Source: Poecilobothrus nobilitatus
Taxonomy: Eukaryota; Arthropoda; Insecta; Diptera; Dolichopodidae
DNA length: 64,000 nt
Direction: 5' to 3'
Assembly: GCA_947095535.1 (NCBI GenBank)
Contig: OX352774.1
Span: 233,579,825 to 233,643,824, forward strand
Positions 25,565 through 37,334 of this stretch are shown here, piece by piece. The position numbers and the translations under genes are program-made. Every line of letters starts with the position of its first letter. Positions within the stretch are counted from its first letter, which is position 1. The notes beneath the pieces were generated by a model. That model did not search any database. It worked only from the letters and a program-made list of their open reading frames with translations, and had not been told where the DNA came from.

Positions 25565-25677
25565 TATACAGAAATATCATCATTGCCAGTTTAGTTTACA
25601 TTCAGTGTGAGTGTTTTATTATAGATATAAAATATTTTTTTTTACATGTTGGCAAGGTCTCGCCAACATCTTGTGTA
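25565..25677 (+). repeat. Short dispersed repeat of element A, copy 2, with a hairpin insertion
   Basis: Same sequence as 22586-22676, but with an extra GTTGGC...GCCAAC hairpin (25649-25668) between ACAT and ATCTTGTGT. The hairpin is absent from the other copy. Confidence 0.65.
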
Positions 25678-26933
25678 TTATATTATAGATGGGTTGTACA
25701 TATATTCAAATTATATGTTTATACATTCTTCAAAAGCAGATTTTAACCTTCCACATTCCACATAACGATTATCAATCCAAAACTTTTTCAAATATTCTAT
25801 AGTACCATTTAATACTGAGCGGTAAATGTATATTAAATTTACTTAGTACAAAATAGTAAATATAATTTGAAATATTATATTATATTAATGCGCACTTAGT
25901 ATATTTATATTGTTATAAGTATATCGCCATACATTGCAATATTTCTTTAAAAATATTTCCATTCATAGAATAATTTCTTATAAGTACAATAAAACACATA
26001 TATGTATATGTATGTAAATACGGCGCTATATAATATACATCTATACTCTTATCATTCATTCATCAGTGACATATACGATATGTAAATAAACATGATATTA
26101 TGTAAGTATATAATACAATATCATATAAATAAAAATTCTTCAAACAACCGTTATGTTGTTTATTTATTTACATTTTTTTGTACTACGCATTATATCCTCA
26201 ACAATTTCAAATTATCGAGTAAAACAAAATGGAAAAAATTCGTTAAAGAAATTTGTTAGAAAATTTGAAAAAATCAAGTAACACTTTCGTCAATTATAAA
26301 GTAACCCTATATTATTAAAAAAAGTTGTTAACAAAAATAAGAGTATAATGTTGGAGAGTAAATTTGAGTTTCGCATAACGGTAAATTAAGACACCGTATG
26401 CCACAAATATATATTTATTGTATATATATTTTTGAAGCTAATAAAAGTAGTAATCGTTTAGCGTTCTCAAAATGAAGATATACCTTATACAACTTGTGCT
26501 ATACCAATTTAAATATAGAGCTTTTTTGAACCTTTGGGGAGCTACAAAAAACAATTATTAAAAATAAAATTAATATTTTTGTGAGATCTATCAGCAGTTA
26601 AAATTTCATAGCTCTATTTCAAAAAAAATGTGGGGATCTAAAAGTTAGGTGTTCGAGAGCTATCTTAAGGTTTGGACCAAACTCAACCAAAAAAAATAGA
26701 GAACCTACAAATTACTCCCAGAATATTTTGTGTAAATTTGAAGATTTTAGCTTTCTTAGTTTTTGAGTTAGCGTGCTGACGGACGGACATGGCTCAAAAG
26801 TCTTAGAATTTTTTTCTGATCCGATCCATACCTTTGAAGGTATATCTAGCTCGCTTATTTCGAGGTGTTACAAACGGAGGAGTAATTTTATTATACCCGA
26901 TCCTATCGTACGGGTATAAAAAGGTCGAATATA

Positions 26934-28890
26934 CTCAAAAATATTGCGAGTTTTATAGTTTTAAAAGAACTTAAAAAAAAAATTGAAAGATGAAGATGAA
27001 ATTAGAAAAAAAAGAACTAAAAGGAAATTCGTTTATAAATACTGGAATTTAAGTTCCGTTGAACTTCATTTTGTCTATGTATATAAGTTTATTAATTTTA
27101 AAATTTCAATTTTTATTTAATTGGTTCTGGTTATCTTTTAGAAAATTATTTACTACTCACAATAAATTCTGATTTATTAAATTATATGTTGACATTTTCC
27201 GTTTCCATTCCGTTAGCATACTGGTATTTTTCTAACGATTAAATACATCTTTCCCTATCCCATCTTTTTGTATTTTGGTTCCTTTCATCTACTGTTTGAA
27301 ACATTTAAAAAAGTAAATTTTTTCGGAAATAAAGGAATCTATTTTTTAAAAATTTAATTTAATTCTTTTACTAAATATAAATTTCACTTGTAAATTATTT
27401 TTGGAAAGATTTGATATTATAATCAAATTGATTTAATTTTTTTTTAGTTAAAATTAGGTGAATTTTAAGTTTTAATTCATTTTCAATCTTTAGACGAGTT
27501 GATTGATATATTTATACACATTACACATTTTAAACCCTATAATAAGTAGTATTTGATCCAAATAAAATATTTTTGTTTTGCAAAACCATTGGACAAAATC
27601 ACATATGCCTTATATTCATGTTGGTGCAAAGAAAAAAACAAAAGGAAAAAATGTTTTTTTTTTTTGCAAAAACCAAAAATTCAATTTTAACCCTTCTTTT
27701 AATTTTCTGTTAAATTGATTAACGATATAACAAAAGATGTTGAGACACTATTTATATCCTTTATATTGTGAATTTATTCCCTTAATCTAATAGGAATTTA
27801 GTGGGTTTTTTTTTTCCAAACAAAAGAAAAAAACAAAATAATTGAAGGAAAGAATAAAGAATCAAAAATATACGAACAATAAATATAAAACTAATACATA
27901 TATACTTACATATATATAAATGCTTAAGAGTTTGTTTTCATACTTCAAAAATTTCATTTAAATTTAAAGATTATACAATAGAACGAGTGTCATATACAAT
28001 TCACATTAGAAGCATTTTGACAAGAAGCTGATTCTATTTTACGCCAAATTGAGCACGAATAGTACTCAAAAAAATTATAAAAAAGCGTAAAAACAAAACA
28101 AATAAATTTAATTTAATATGTAAATGAACATATAATATAATATAATAAAATCATATAATATGATGAAATTAAAATTGAAAATTAGAATCATTAAATTGGT
28201 TCAAAGTATTTAATGATATAAAATGACACACAGTTGACAGTACACACAGTACACACAGTATGTTATGACACACGTACATTACTTTGTATTCATGTGTTAA
28301 TTTGTTGGTACTAAATTTAGATTTTTTATTTAAAAAAATTATTTCATATTATTTACATAATACAAATATCAAAACAATTAAATGACCTAAGGTGATTTTA
28401 TCCAGGGTTTAATCACAATAATGCAGTAAAGAAACGTTTGATTCTTTAGTTAAAAAGTCATTTGGCGTGGGAAATATTTTGTTGAATTGGCACGTTCTTT
28501 GATAATATTATTAGTTATAAGTATTAAGTAATTGCGCAATTTTAATTCTTGTAATTCAATAATACAAAGAAAAATGTAGAAAAAATATGTAGGAAATCTT
28601 TTGCACATTAAATTTTTTTTAGATTTTCATATTAAATTTTGTTGATTCAAATAAGATGTCAGTGAATTTTATAATTTAATTTTGCGAAACATTAAGTGCA
28701 TACGAAAAAAAATATAGGTGGAATAGGAATCTTTGCAATAGGTACCGAATATACGAGTTTTTTTTTTGTTTTTATGCTAAAACTTTCAATTCTCTTATAG
28801 AGTATATATGAATGAAACTTCGTAATGAATTTTCTCCTATATACATCGTAACCCTATAAACATGAACTTCAATATTGAAGAATATACTGA
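26934..28890. other. A/T-rich non-coding sequence
   Basis: No gene seen. A short ACACAGTACACACAGT-type repeat lies at about 28228-28262. Confidence 0.5.
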
Positions 28891-28892
28891 CG

Positions 28893-29695
28893 GGTCATGG
28901 AAGAGTCAATATTTTCTTTTAACTATTAAGAAATATAAGATAAAATAAGATTTAAATAAAAGAAATAAGTATAAAAAAAATAAAAATTTAAAATATTAGG
29001 AGAACTGAACCAAAGTTCTAAATTTTTTAGTGAGTACATTATTTTGTAAAGAAGGTGGATTTATTAAACTAAAAGTTAACAAAAAACAAAAAGTTTTAAA
29101 TTAAATTTTATTTAAAATATGTATGAAATTTTGAAAAAAAAAAGTTTATCACAATGAACAAAAAATTCTATGGGAGCGGGGTATATTCTGTATATTCTGG
29201 ACCCTTTTCGAGATATGAAGAGTTTAAAGATGTTTTAGCGACTTTTCATAAAAAATCTATAACTTTTGAAAGGCTCGCTATAGAGAAAAAAAAACAATGC
29301 ATTTTGTAGAGTAAGTTGTGAGCTTTAATTTTTAATTACTATACCATTTTTCAGATATAAAGAATAGAAAAGTGTGTTATTTTCAAAAGTGTTTTAACAA
29401 ATTCTGTGTATTACAACACACTTTTTCATTCTTTATGTATATCTCAAAAATGGTTAGAGATAGAGGAAAAGTTATTAGGTACTAATTATAGGGATTCAAA
29501 ACTTATTATTGTGGCCCAAATACAGGATGTTTCAAAAGAAAATTAAGTTTGAACAAAATTTTTTCTATTTTATTTATTAAGAAAACTGATTCATAAGCAT
29601 GATCACATGTCAATATTTGCATCATATAAAAAATGCTCTGAAAAGCCAAATTATTATTTTAGGACTATATTGCACTATTGGACTCTTCCGTGTTG
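28893..29695. mobile_element. Possible foldback/MITE-like element
   Basis: GGAAGAGTCAATATT near 28898 is matched in reverse complement by ATTGGACTCTTCC near 29674-29686, giving short imperfect terminal inverted repeats about 800 bp apart. Inside, an inverted repeat has arms 29344-29378 and 29415-29453 (CCATTTTT, AGATATA, AAAGTGTGTT shared; one 3-bp indel) and a 36-bp loop. No coding capacity. No target duplication identified, so the boundaries are tentative. Confidence 0.35.
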
Positions 29696-29699
29696 AATT

Positions 29700-30828
29700 A
29701 CTTAACTTAAACCCCTAGTTTAAATTTTAATCGAAAATTTGAAATGAAATTTTATAAAAATCATCAAAATCAATCTAAAGTATAATATTAAAATTTCGCC
29801 TTTGATTTCAATATCGGTAATTCAAAATTACATAAATGAATAATTTTCAAAATGCTTCATATAAATTTTTGATTATTTAATGGCTGCCCAAAACAAAAAA
29901 AAAAAATGTTATTTTTTTAATATTTGGTTTTTATGTTTTTTTTTTTAATTAAATGGGTTCTATACAGAATAAACCATGTATTTTTTTTATGGTGTTTATA
30001 CCTTGTATATAATAAAACTTATTTTTCTTCTACTGCTTTTAAAATAAATCACATTTGAATTTACAAAATTCTATTTATTTTTAGACCGCCATTTTCTATT
30101 AATTTTTGTAAAAAGAAAACAAAAACATATAGTACATATTAATTTTTTTTTTCAAACGTTAATAGGATTTTTTTGTCACCAATTCCCAATTCCCAGAATT
30201 TCATCAACATCAGTTTTAATTTGTTTTATATCCCAGGACATAAACAAAAATAGTATGGTATTGGTAAAATATAACTCTTTTTTTTTCTGTTTTTTTTATT
30301 TTAATTTTGTTTTTTATTCGCAATTATCCACTGAATAACATCAACATTTTCGCGTATAATAATTGAAAAACGAAGCTGGGAAAAATTCTGAGCCCTTCTG
30401 GCAATATTACTATACTCTCATTGTAGGCATAAAAAAATGGAATTATAAAAAAAGTGAAAACCTCGTTTGTTTATTTTTTTTGTTTTTGTGTTTTTATTTT
30501 TGAGTGTAAGGTAAAAAATTAAAATTTATGATTCTTGAGACTGAAAATGTAAAATACAAAAAATTATAATAAACATTTTTTTCCAATTTCATTTTGTTGC
30601 TGTTTGATGTCGGTTTTGGAATTTAATTTCTTATACTTTATTAAAAGGATTTTTTATAAAAAAAAATTTAAAACAAAAATATATTAAATGTTATTAATGT
30701 TATTTTGAATTTTAAAAATAATTATTTAGAAATAGTATTATAAAAGAAGTATAAAGCTTTATTTAATTAATTTTCGAGGTACAATCGATGGTTAGTCTTG
30801 GAGAAAAATTGAATTAATCTACAAAAAT
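29700..30828. other. A/T-rich non-coding sequence
   Basis: Nothing recognised. Confidence 0.5.
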
Positions 30829-30831
30829 TAA

Positions 30832-31493
30832 GGTCGTTTCCGAAACTATCGCACCTCGCACTAAAAACTGGCTAATCGTACTAAATTTAAGCCGAAAAAC
30901 TCCGAATAGTATCAAGTTTTGTCCGTAATTCGTTGCACTAATACTAAATTATTTATCAAATATTTAAAGTTACTTCTGATGATGGTACTTCGCGCTATAA
31001 ATTGACAGTTTAATATTATTGAATGTTTTTTTAAATTTTTTGAAAGAAAAATAAAGTAAATAAAACAGTTTTTAAATAAAATAAAAGTGCTTTTCAAATA
31101 AAACAATTATAATTTTATACTATATATAAAATTAGAAATATATGTATATGTATTCACAAATATTTTCATAAAAATCACTTGGCGGACAAATTAAAATATC
31201 TTCTATTATTTTGCCCGCCATTAAAATATTGTGATTTGAATAAACGTTATTAAAATTTAAAAATATATATTGTTGTTATAACTTCATGTTTGACAAATTA
31301 ACAAATGATATTTGACATATTCAAATAAAATGTATATCCAATATTACCATAATCATCATAAATGTCAATAGATAATGCTAAAATAAAGTACTTTCTTGGT
31401 GCTGTCAAAATAAATTTGACTAAATTTTGCGTAGTGCTTAGATGTAATGCTTAGGTGTGGTGAAGTGTTAGTGCGATATTTTCAGAAACAGTC
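30832..31493. mobile_element. MITE, 662 bp, TAA target duplication (PIF/Harbinger-like)
   Basis: The left end GGTCGTTTCCGAAACTATCG and the reverse complement of the right end GACTGTTTCTGAAAATATCG match at most positions, and both continue into CAC...CACT. TAA flanks both sides (30829-30831 and 31494-31496). A 3-bp TWA duplication with terminal inverted repeats beginning G is typical of PIF/Harbinger elements. The interior has no transposase frame, so it is non-autonomous. Family assignment is an inference from the ends. Confidence 0.65.
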
Positions 31494-31499
31494 TAAGTT

Positions 31500-34400
31500 T
31501 TCTTGAATGTCAGCAAATTTTTTCATTTAATTTTTATTGCGGAAACCGTTAAGAATAGACCACCCTCTTCGCAGCAATTTTTTGCTTGTTTCGATCTCCT
31601 CTCTATAACCTCCTTTTTTCGTGATCTTCGACTTTCGGCCACACTAGACATATACATATATGTATTTTAAATTTATTTTAAGTTTCTTTTAAAAATTTTT
31701 GCATTTTTAATTAAAGCTTATATTATTAAATTTTCATGATATTTTTGGTTTAATGATTCCAAAGTTTAAATAAGGTATTATATATATTAGATATATTAGC
31801 TTTAGTTTTAAAATTTTTTAAGTTTTCTGGTTCGGTTTATTTAATGTTCCCAATATATAATTTACATTTCAATTGTTTTATATATATACAAGTTAGGCAT
31901 TTTTCATACATCATCAATAAATAAAAAAATGTTTTTAAGAGTTAATAGAGAATTGGTTTCAGAATGTTTTGAAAAATATAAACAAATACCAAGTTCTGTT
32001 TTATTTTTTTTTAGTAATTTTTCATTTCTACGTTTTCTTATACTCAATGTTTAATATTTACTTACTTTAAAAAGCTTCGCCAACAAACGCTCTAATTTAT
32101 TTTTATTACCTTAAGTCTCAAAAAGTCGGAAATATAATTATAATACTAATATACTATGACTTATTCAGTTATTAATAATAAGGTCCACATTTATCAAAAA
32201 CAAAAAAAAAAAAAACATCAGGAGTTGTTATAAGAAGTAATAACGATAATGTATACGATAATTCATTACCAATTAGATTGCCTTTCTCTTTATTTTTATT
32301 TCAGGACAATCCTTAATATGTAAAATAGTTAAAAAATTCATCTACAATAACAAAACTGTTTAATCAATTTAAAATACTTCAAAACTTTATATGAGTAATT
32401 TTTAAATTTACTTAGTATTCTTTTAGTTTTACTGGAAAAAATAGGTTTGTACTTTGCCTGTAAAATAAAAAGTTCAACTTTAACTATCGCAATTTTGAAT
32501 AGTACTAAAAATTTAGCTTATAAATACTTTTAAACTTTTACCTAACAATGTACATATATGTAATATATATTTTTAACTATTAAGTTAAATTCTCTACACA
32601 TTTCACTATATATTAAAATATTTCCTCCCTTCCTATATAATTATGAAATTTAAATTCACTACAAACCTATTAATTTATTATACTTTATATTCTTTTCTGT
32701 TTTTATAATCCTATAACAATCAAGTATAACTCATATATAAAACTTTTATATTATATTGTTTTCCAAAAAGTTATTATAATATTGTAACAAAAAAAAAAAC
32801 ATTTAGTTATTTATTTTTTATATATAGATAAAATAATAACCAACCTGTATTTGAACAAGAAAAATAAGAAAATAATTTTTTATTCTAGGATTTTTCAGGA
32901 CTTTAAAAATTAAATTGTTTTGTTATCCCTTTTTTAATTTTTTGTTGTTTTATTTTTCGTTTTTGTTTTTTCTATCATTGTATTATAAAAGATGAGTCTA
33001 TATATATATATACACCTACTGTATAATAACATGCTTTTTGTTCCCTCAGTTATAATAAAAATAAACGATCATAACGAGAGTAGATCTCAGGTGTTTTATA
33101 TTTATTTATGGACAATGTTGCATCCAGCACACACCATAATACATTCGTTTTTTTTTTTTTCCCCAAACAAATTAAAACTTTTTTAACGTTATACAAGAAA
33201 AGAAAATTAAACAAAAAAAAAACCGTTTTGTATTCTCTTTTACAGTTATTATAGTTATTTTTATCATTTTTTTGTTTTGTTTTGTTTTTTTTTTTTGTTT
33301 GTGTTGAAAATTTTATTTTACTTGGTGATACGCTTTAACTTAACAAGCAATAACTTTTCATTTCATTTTTTCTAACTGTATTTCCTATATTTTATGTTAC
33401 AAAAACAACAAAAACAAAAATGGAGAAAGAGATAAATATATTATATAAAATAAAAATAGAAAGGGATAAACAAGGTATATACAATTTTCCAAAAAAAAAA
33501 AAAAAACAAAAAAACAAGAAGGAAATTTTGTTAGGTAAAAAAGTTGAAAAATATATTATTATAAATAGTGTGTAATAGACAAAAAGGATAGAGTGAGTTT
33601 TTTTTTTTTTTTTTTGTGTTTCGTGCGGTAGAAATGGTGAATAGTAAGTTGAATAAAAAATATATTGCATTGAAAATTAAAGGATATTAAGGATAATAAA
33701 ACATAAATAATAACACTTTTTACTAAATTATTTTACAAAAAAAAAAAAAAAAAATATATAATTCTGTGTAATTCTTTTGGTAGTTTTATTTTTGGTTTCT
33801 TTTTTTATGGAAATTTATGGGAATTTTCTTTTTTTTTGCTGCAAAATTTTAATATTTATTTAAATTGTTTTAAAATTTAATTGGATTTTTTTTTTTATTA
33901 TAACATGTTTAACATGTGTTATTTTAAATTATTTTTTAATATTAATATATATATATATATATATAATACTTCATATATATATGTATATGTATTAATAAAA
34001 AATGGTGTAAATTTTGCTGTAAAAGTAATTTACCTAAAATATTTGCAGGATTATTGTAATTTTTTTTTTTTTTTGATTTTCGTGTTGAACAATATTAATT
34101 AAGAAAGTAAATATTAAGGTATAAGATTTGTCTTGCAAAAATTTAAATTTTATTAATAATTAATAAAATTGAATTTTTTTCACAATATTAAATACCAAAA
34201 TGTAATTAAAACTTTCTTTTATGAGTACTGCAGCAAACATTTGATTATTCTTTATAAAAAATCCCTTCTAATTATTTCTTAGAAATTAAAAATTAACATA
34301 TTTCTGCTGCTCTCAAACCCTTGCTATAACACAATTATTGAAACTCTGATTTTGTAACCTAACTCTTATAGCGACAGTTAAGTTAAATCTTATCTTTTTA

Positions 34401-35450
34401 TATTATAAAAAAAAATCTTTTCTGTGGGTATTATGGAGTTTGTCAGGAATTTATGTCTTTTTACAGAAATTTTACAACAATTTAGTGTTCAAAAAATTTT
34501 TATTTTAGGTAATAAAAAAATATAAATTGTTGAATATATTGGAGCCCCACCTATTGGCAGTTCAAAATATCATAATAAAATTTTGAACTATAATGAAATG
34601 ACACACCTAAGTTATTCATAATTCGAAATTTTAATTATTATATTGTATTTTGATATTTCTAAATGAAGAAATATAATTATTGGGACTCTGCACACCTGTC
34701 ATGAGACAGTAGACTCAGGCGACTTTTGATCCTTTTTTTTTGGCATATTTATTTCACATATATATAAGTCAGAAGCCCCAATGTACTGTTAATTCACGGA
34801 AGGAAATCCCAAGACCCATTGGGATTTTTAGCAATTGAATTTTTTACTCCGCATCGAAGATGTTGCCTATTATAATTCGCAAATGTTTAATTTTGTATTT
34901 TTAAAATAATCATAGAATTTAATTTTTTGCTTTTTACTGTAGAATTAATGATCAAATTTTCCTAAAAACTACTTTTCTGAAAATTTGTCGGTTTGTAATT
35001 TCTAATTTACCTAATATTAAAAAAAATTAATTTAAGAAAACTGATTATTTAAAACTGCCAGAAAGTATATTCATTAAGCAAAATTCGAATCGAAAAATTG
35101 CCCAATTTTACGTACAATATAAAAAGTTATTAAAATCAATACTTACAAAATAGTTATTAGAATAGTTAGAATACTTAGTTATTAAAATCAATACTTACAA
35201 AGTGTAATAACAAATTATTTATGAATAATCCAGTAATAATTAAGCAATTATAATTTTTTAACATAATTATAGAAAAATATTTCAAGCAAATCTTTAAACA
35301 TACGACGAAAACGTTGAAAGAAAAAACAATAGTAGCAGAAAATACTCTAAAATGCAATCCAAATTATGGTCTATCAAAAGTATGAAAAAACGCAATATAA
35401 ATAAAAAATGAAAATATTAGTAGGTACACAAACAAACAAAAAATCGAATT
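31500..35450. other. A/T-rich region, mostly featureless
   Basis: Immediately after the MITE, 31555-31650 is more GC-rich with an open minus-strand frame (see findings). Other content is homopolymers, (AT)n at 33945-33965 and a 24-bp direct repeat GTTATTAAAATCAATACTTA (about 35126 and 35178). At 34700 and 34805 there are small inverted repeats (CTGTC-ATGA-GACAG; AATCCCA...TGGGATT). Confidence 0.4.
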
Positions 35451-35590
35451 AGAAGATCTTGAGAATGATGAGGCAATATGTCATATTTTTTACCCAGTTT
35501 ATAAAGGTCTTTGTCTGCTTTGATTTTTCGAAGAATTTTTCATTGGAAAAATGTTCGAAATTTTTAACATTCCTCAATAAATTTACATTT

Positions 35591-35735
35591 TGAAGGTTAA
35601 GCCTTAATGTGATTTGAGGCTTGATGATGTTACTGACTTTTAGGGTCCAGCTTCTGTCCCATATTAAAGAATAGACCAAAAATAGCATTTCCGAAATCGT
35701 AAGCGAATATTTTTGAATATTCGAGCAAATATTTT
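35591..35735 (+). repeat. 145-bp tandem duplication, unit 1
   Basis: Begins TGAAGGTTAAGCCTTAAT and includes GGTCCAGCTTCTGTCCCATA. Repeated immediately with about six differences. The short minus-strand open frames across it read the same DNA in different frames in the two units, so they are not evidence of a protein. Confidence 0.85.
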
Positions 35736-35875
35736 TGAAGGTTAAGCCTTAATATGATTTGAGGCTTGATGATGTTACTGACTTTTAGGGTCCAGCTTCT
35801 GTCCCATATAAAAGAATAGACCAAAAATAGCATTTCATAAATCGTAAGCGAATATTTATAGATTAAGTTATTACT
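35736..35875 (+). repeat. 145-bp tandem duplication, unit 2
   Basis: Second unit, matching through TAAATCGTAAGCGAATATTT before similarity fades. High identity points to a fairly recent duplication. Confidence 0.85.
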
Positions 35876-36884
35876 GGCTACAAAGTAGACATTTATAATT
35901 TCTTTTTTACTGCTTTCAAAAGAAAATTTTATAATTAAATAACGAATTAACCAATATAATTAATTAAATAAATAGCGAATTTAATAAATAAAATACTGTA
36001 ATCAAAAAATATTTCAAACTCTAACTTTTAAGAATTATACAACTGAAAACTACATATTAGTATACATTGAATTTTAATTAATTAAATTAATTAAAATCTA
36101 AATGTAAATATAACGAAATTTATTGAAAAAAAGTCAATAATGTGACGTTTTAATTTATTTGATAATCAAATTATCGAAATCCTAACAAAAATTTTTAAAC
36201 AAATATTTAATAATAAAAAGAATTTATATAAAACAAAAAAATACAACGAACGACCACCAACCAATCTAATTTATTTAATTAATTATTTTTTTTTTTTTGT
36301 TTAATTATTAGATCAAACCATTATTGGTAATAAATTGATTTGTCATTCGAATTATATTAAAAAAAAAATTTTTTTTTAATTAATTTAAAGCATATATTGG
36401 GTTTGTTTTTAGGTTAGAATAATTTTATTTAATATCCTAAATTATTTTTTAAGGACATTTATATTATGTACATTTATATTTTGTTAAAAGTTTGTTCTAA
36501 ATTGGAAAATTGAGTAAAATTAACACACTTTTAACAATTAATATAGTTTCAATAAATAATTTAAATAAATTTTAATTAAATTAAATTACAGGGTATTTAA
36601 ACGAGAAAGCTTAAAAGTGAATTTACTAAAATTGAGTACCTAAAGTAATATGTATATATCGTATATGTGAAACTAATCCTAAATGTGATAGGTTTCTATT
36701 GATTGGTATGGGTGGCTGGTCACTTCCGTAACAACAAGGCTTATAATAGGGCTGTATAAGATTTTATTTTAGATCAATTTTGTTGCGTTCAGAAACCTTA
36801 CCATTTCTAAAGATTATTTAACCGCTAGATTACAAAGATCTTTGAATTCATGGCTACCCAGAGTTATACTTTTCTGGCCTTAGC
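35876..36884. other. A/T-rich non-coding sequence
   Basis: Nothing recognised up to about 36660. From 36660 the sequence becomes more complex, leading into the foldback element. Confidence 0.45.
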
Positions 36885-37330
36885 TAGTGTTGGGCATTTA
36901 TACAGATGAAGTGAATAATGGTTTCTTTCTGGCGGCATGATGAATTGAATGATGGGATATCTTGTCTGGCCGCAAGGTTTGTATTACTTAGGAATCAATG
37001 TATTTTGTATTTCTTAGGAATCAATTCATTATATAGGAATTGTTTCAATTTCATTGGTCGTTAAAAAAATTTGAGAAATTAATATAACCTATAGATGAAG
37101 CTGAATAAAGTTGATAAACCTGATAGATGAAACTGAATAAAGTGTTGTGGAGATTATAGTTGGTTTAATAGCAGATCATGTAAAATCATTTGTCTATATA
37201 TTGGACTTTATTCAGTTTCATCTATCAGGTTTATCAACTTTATTCAGTTTCATCTGTAGGTTAAAAAACTTATGAAGATATCTGCTTCAATATACCTACA
37301 TAAAAAGAAGATATCTTCGCCCAACAATAT
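36885..37330. mobile_element. Possible hAT-like non-autonomous element containing a foldback
   Basis: TAGTGTTGGGCA at 36885 is mirrored by CGCCCAACAATA at 37319-37330 (9 of 12 positions, TGTTGGGC exact). TGTTGGGCA-type ends occur in some hAT elements. I could not find an 8-bp target duplication, so the boundaries are tentative. The 57-bp-arm inverted repeat lies inside, as does the palindrome GAAGATATCTTC near the right end. Confidence 0.35.
37086..37262. repeat. Near-perfect 57-bp inverted repeat with 63-bp loop
   Basis: Left arm 37086-37142, right arm 37206-37262, with 55 of 57 positions complementary. Each arm itself contains two direct copies of GATGAA(A/G)CTGAATAAAG, so the structure is a repeated motif in inverted orientation. 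If transcribed, it would form a long hairpin RNA. Confidence 0.85.
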
Positions 37331-37334
37331 ACAT

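Larger units (their letters stand above)
21018..26923. mobile_element. Repeat element copy A, about 5.9 kb, with inverted ATACCCGTACGA ends and 10-bp flanking duplication
   Basis: The left end has AACGAGGAAGAATACAG, TGTCAACTCT and GATACCCGTACGAAC (to 21074). The right end has GGACGGACATGGCT (near 26783), CCATACCTTTGAAGGTAT, TATATCTAGCTCG and TCGTACGGGTATAAAAA (to 26922). TACCCGTACGA at the left is the exact reverse complement of TCGTACGGGTA at the right. GTCGAATATA occurs at 21008-21017 and again at 26924-26933, as expected of a target-site duplication. The interior is a mosaic of internal repeats (separate entries) with no transposase that I can recognise. The element at 53.1-55.9 kb shares both ends. 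From memory, similar end architecture (GGACGGACATGGC...ACGGGTATAA) occurs in dispersed repeats of Drosophila, which fits a dipteran source. Non-autonomous; class uncertain. Confidence 0.65.

Noticed and set aside
33392..33670. 92-codon minus-strand frame
   Set aside because: Phe/Ile/Lys-rich product of poly(T)/poly(A) DNA with no motif.
35449..35833. Two related minus-strand frames with LKVSNIIKPQI
   Set aside because: Produced by the 145-bp tandem duplication; the second unit is also read in another frame within the same peptide.
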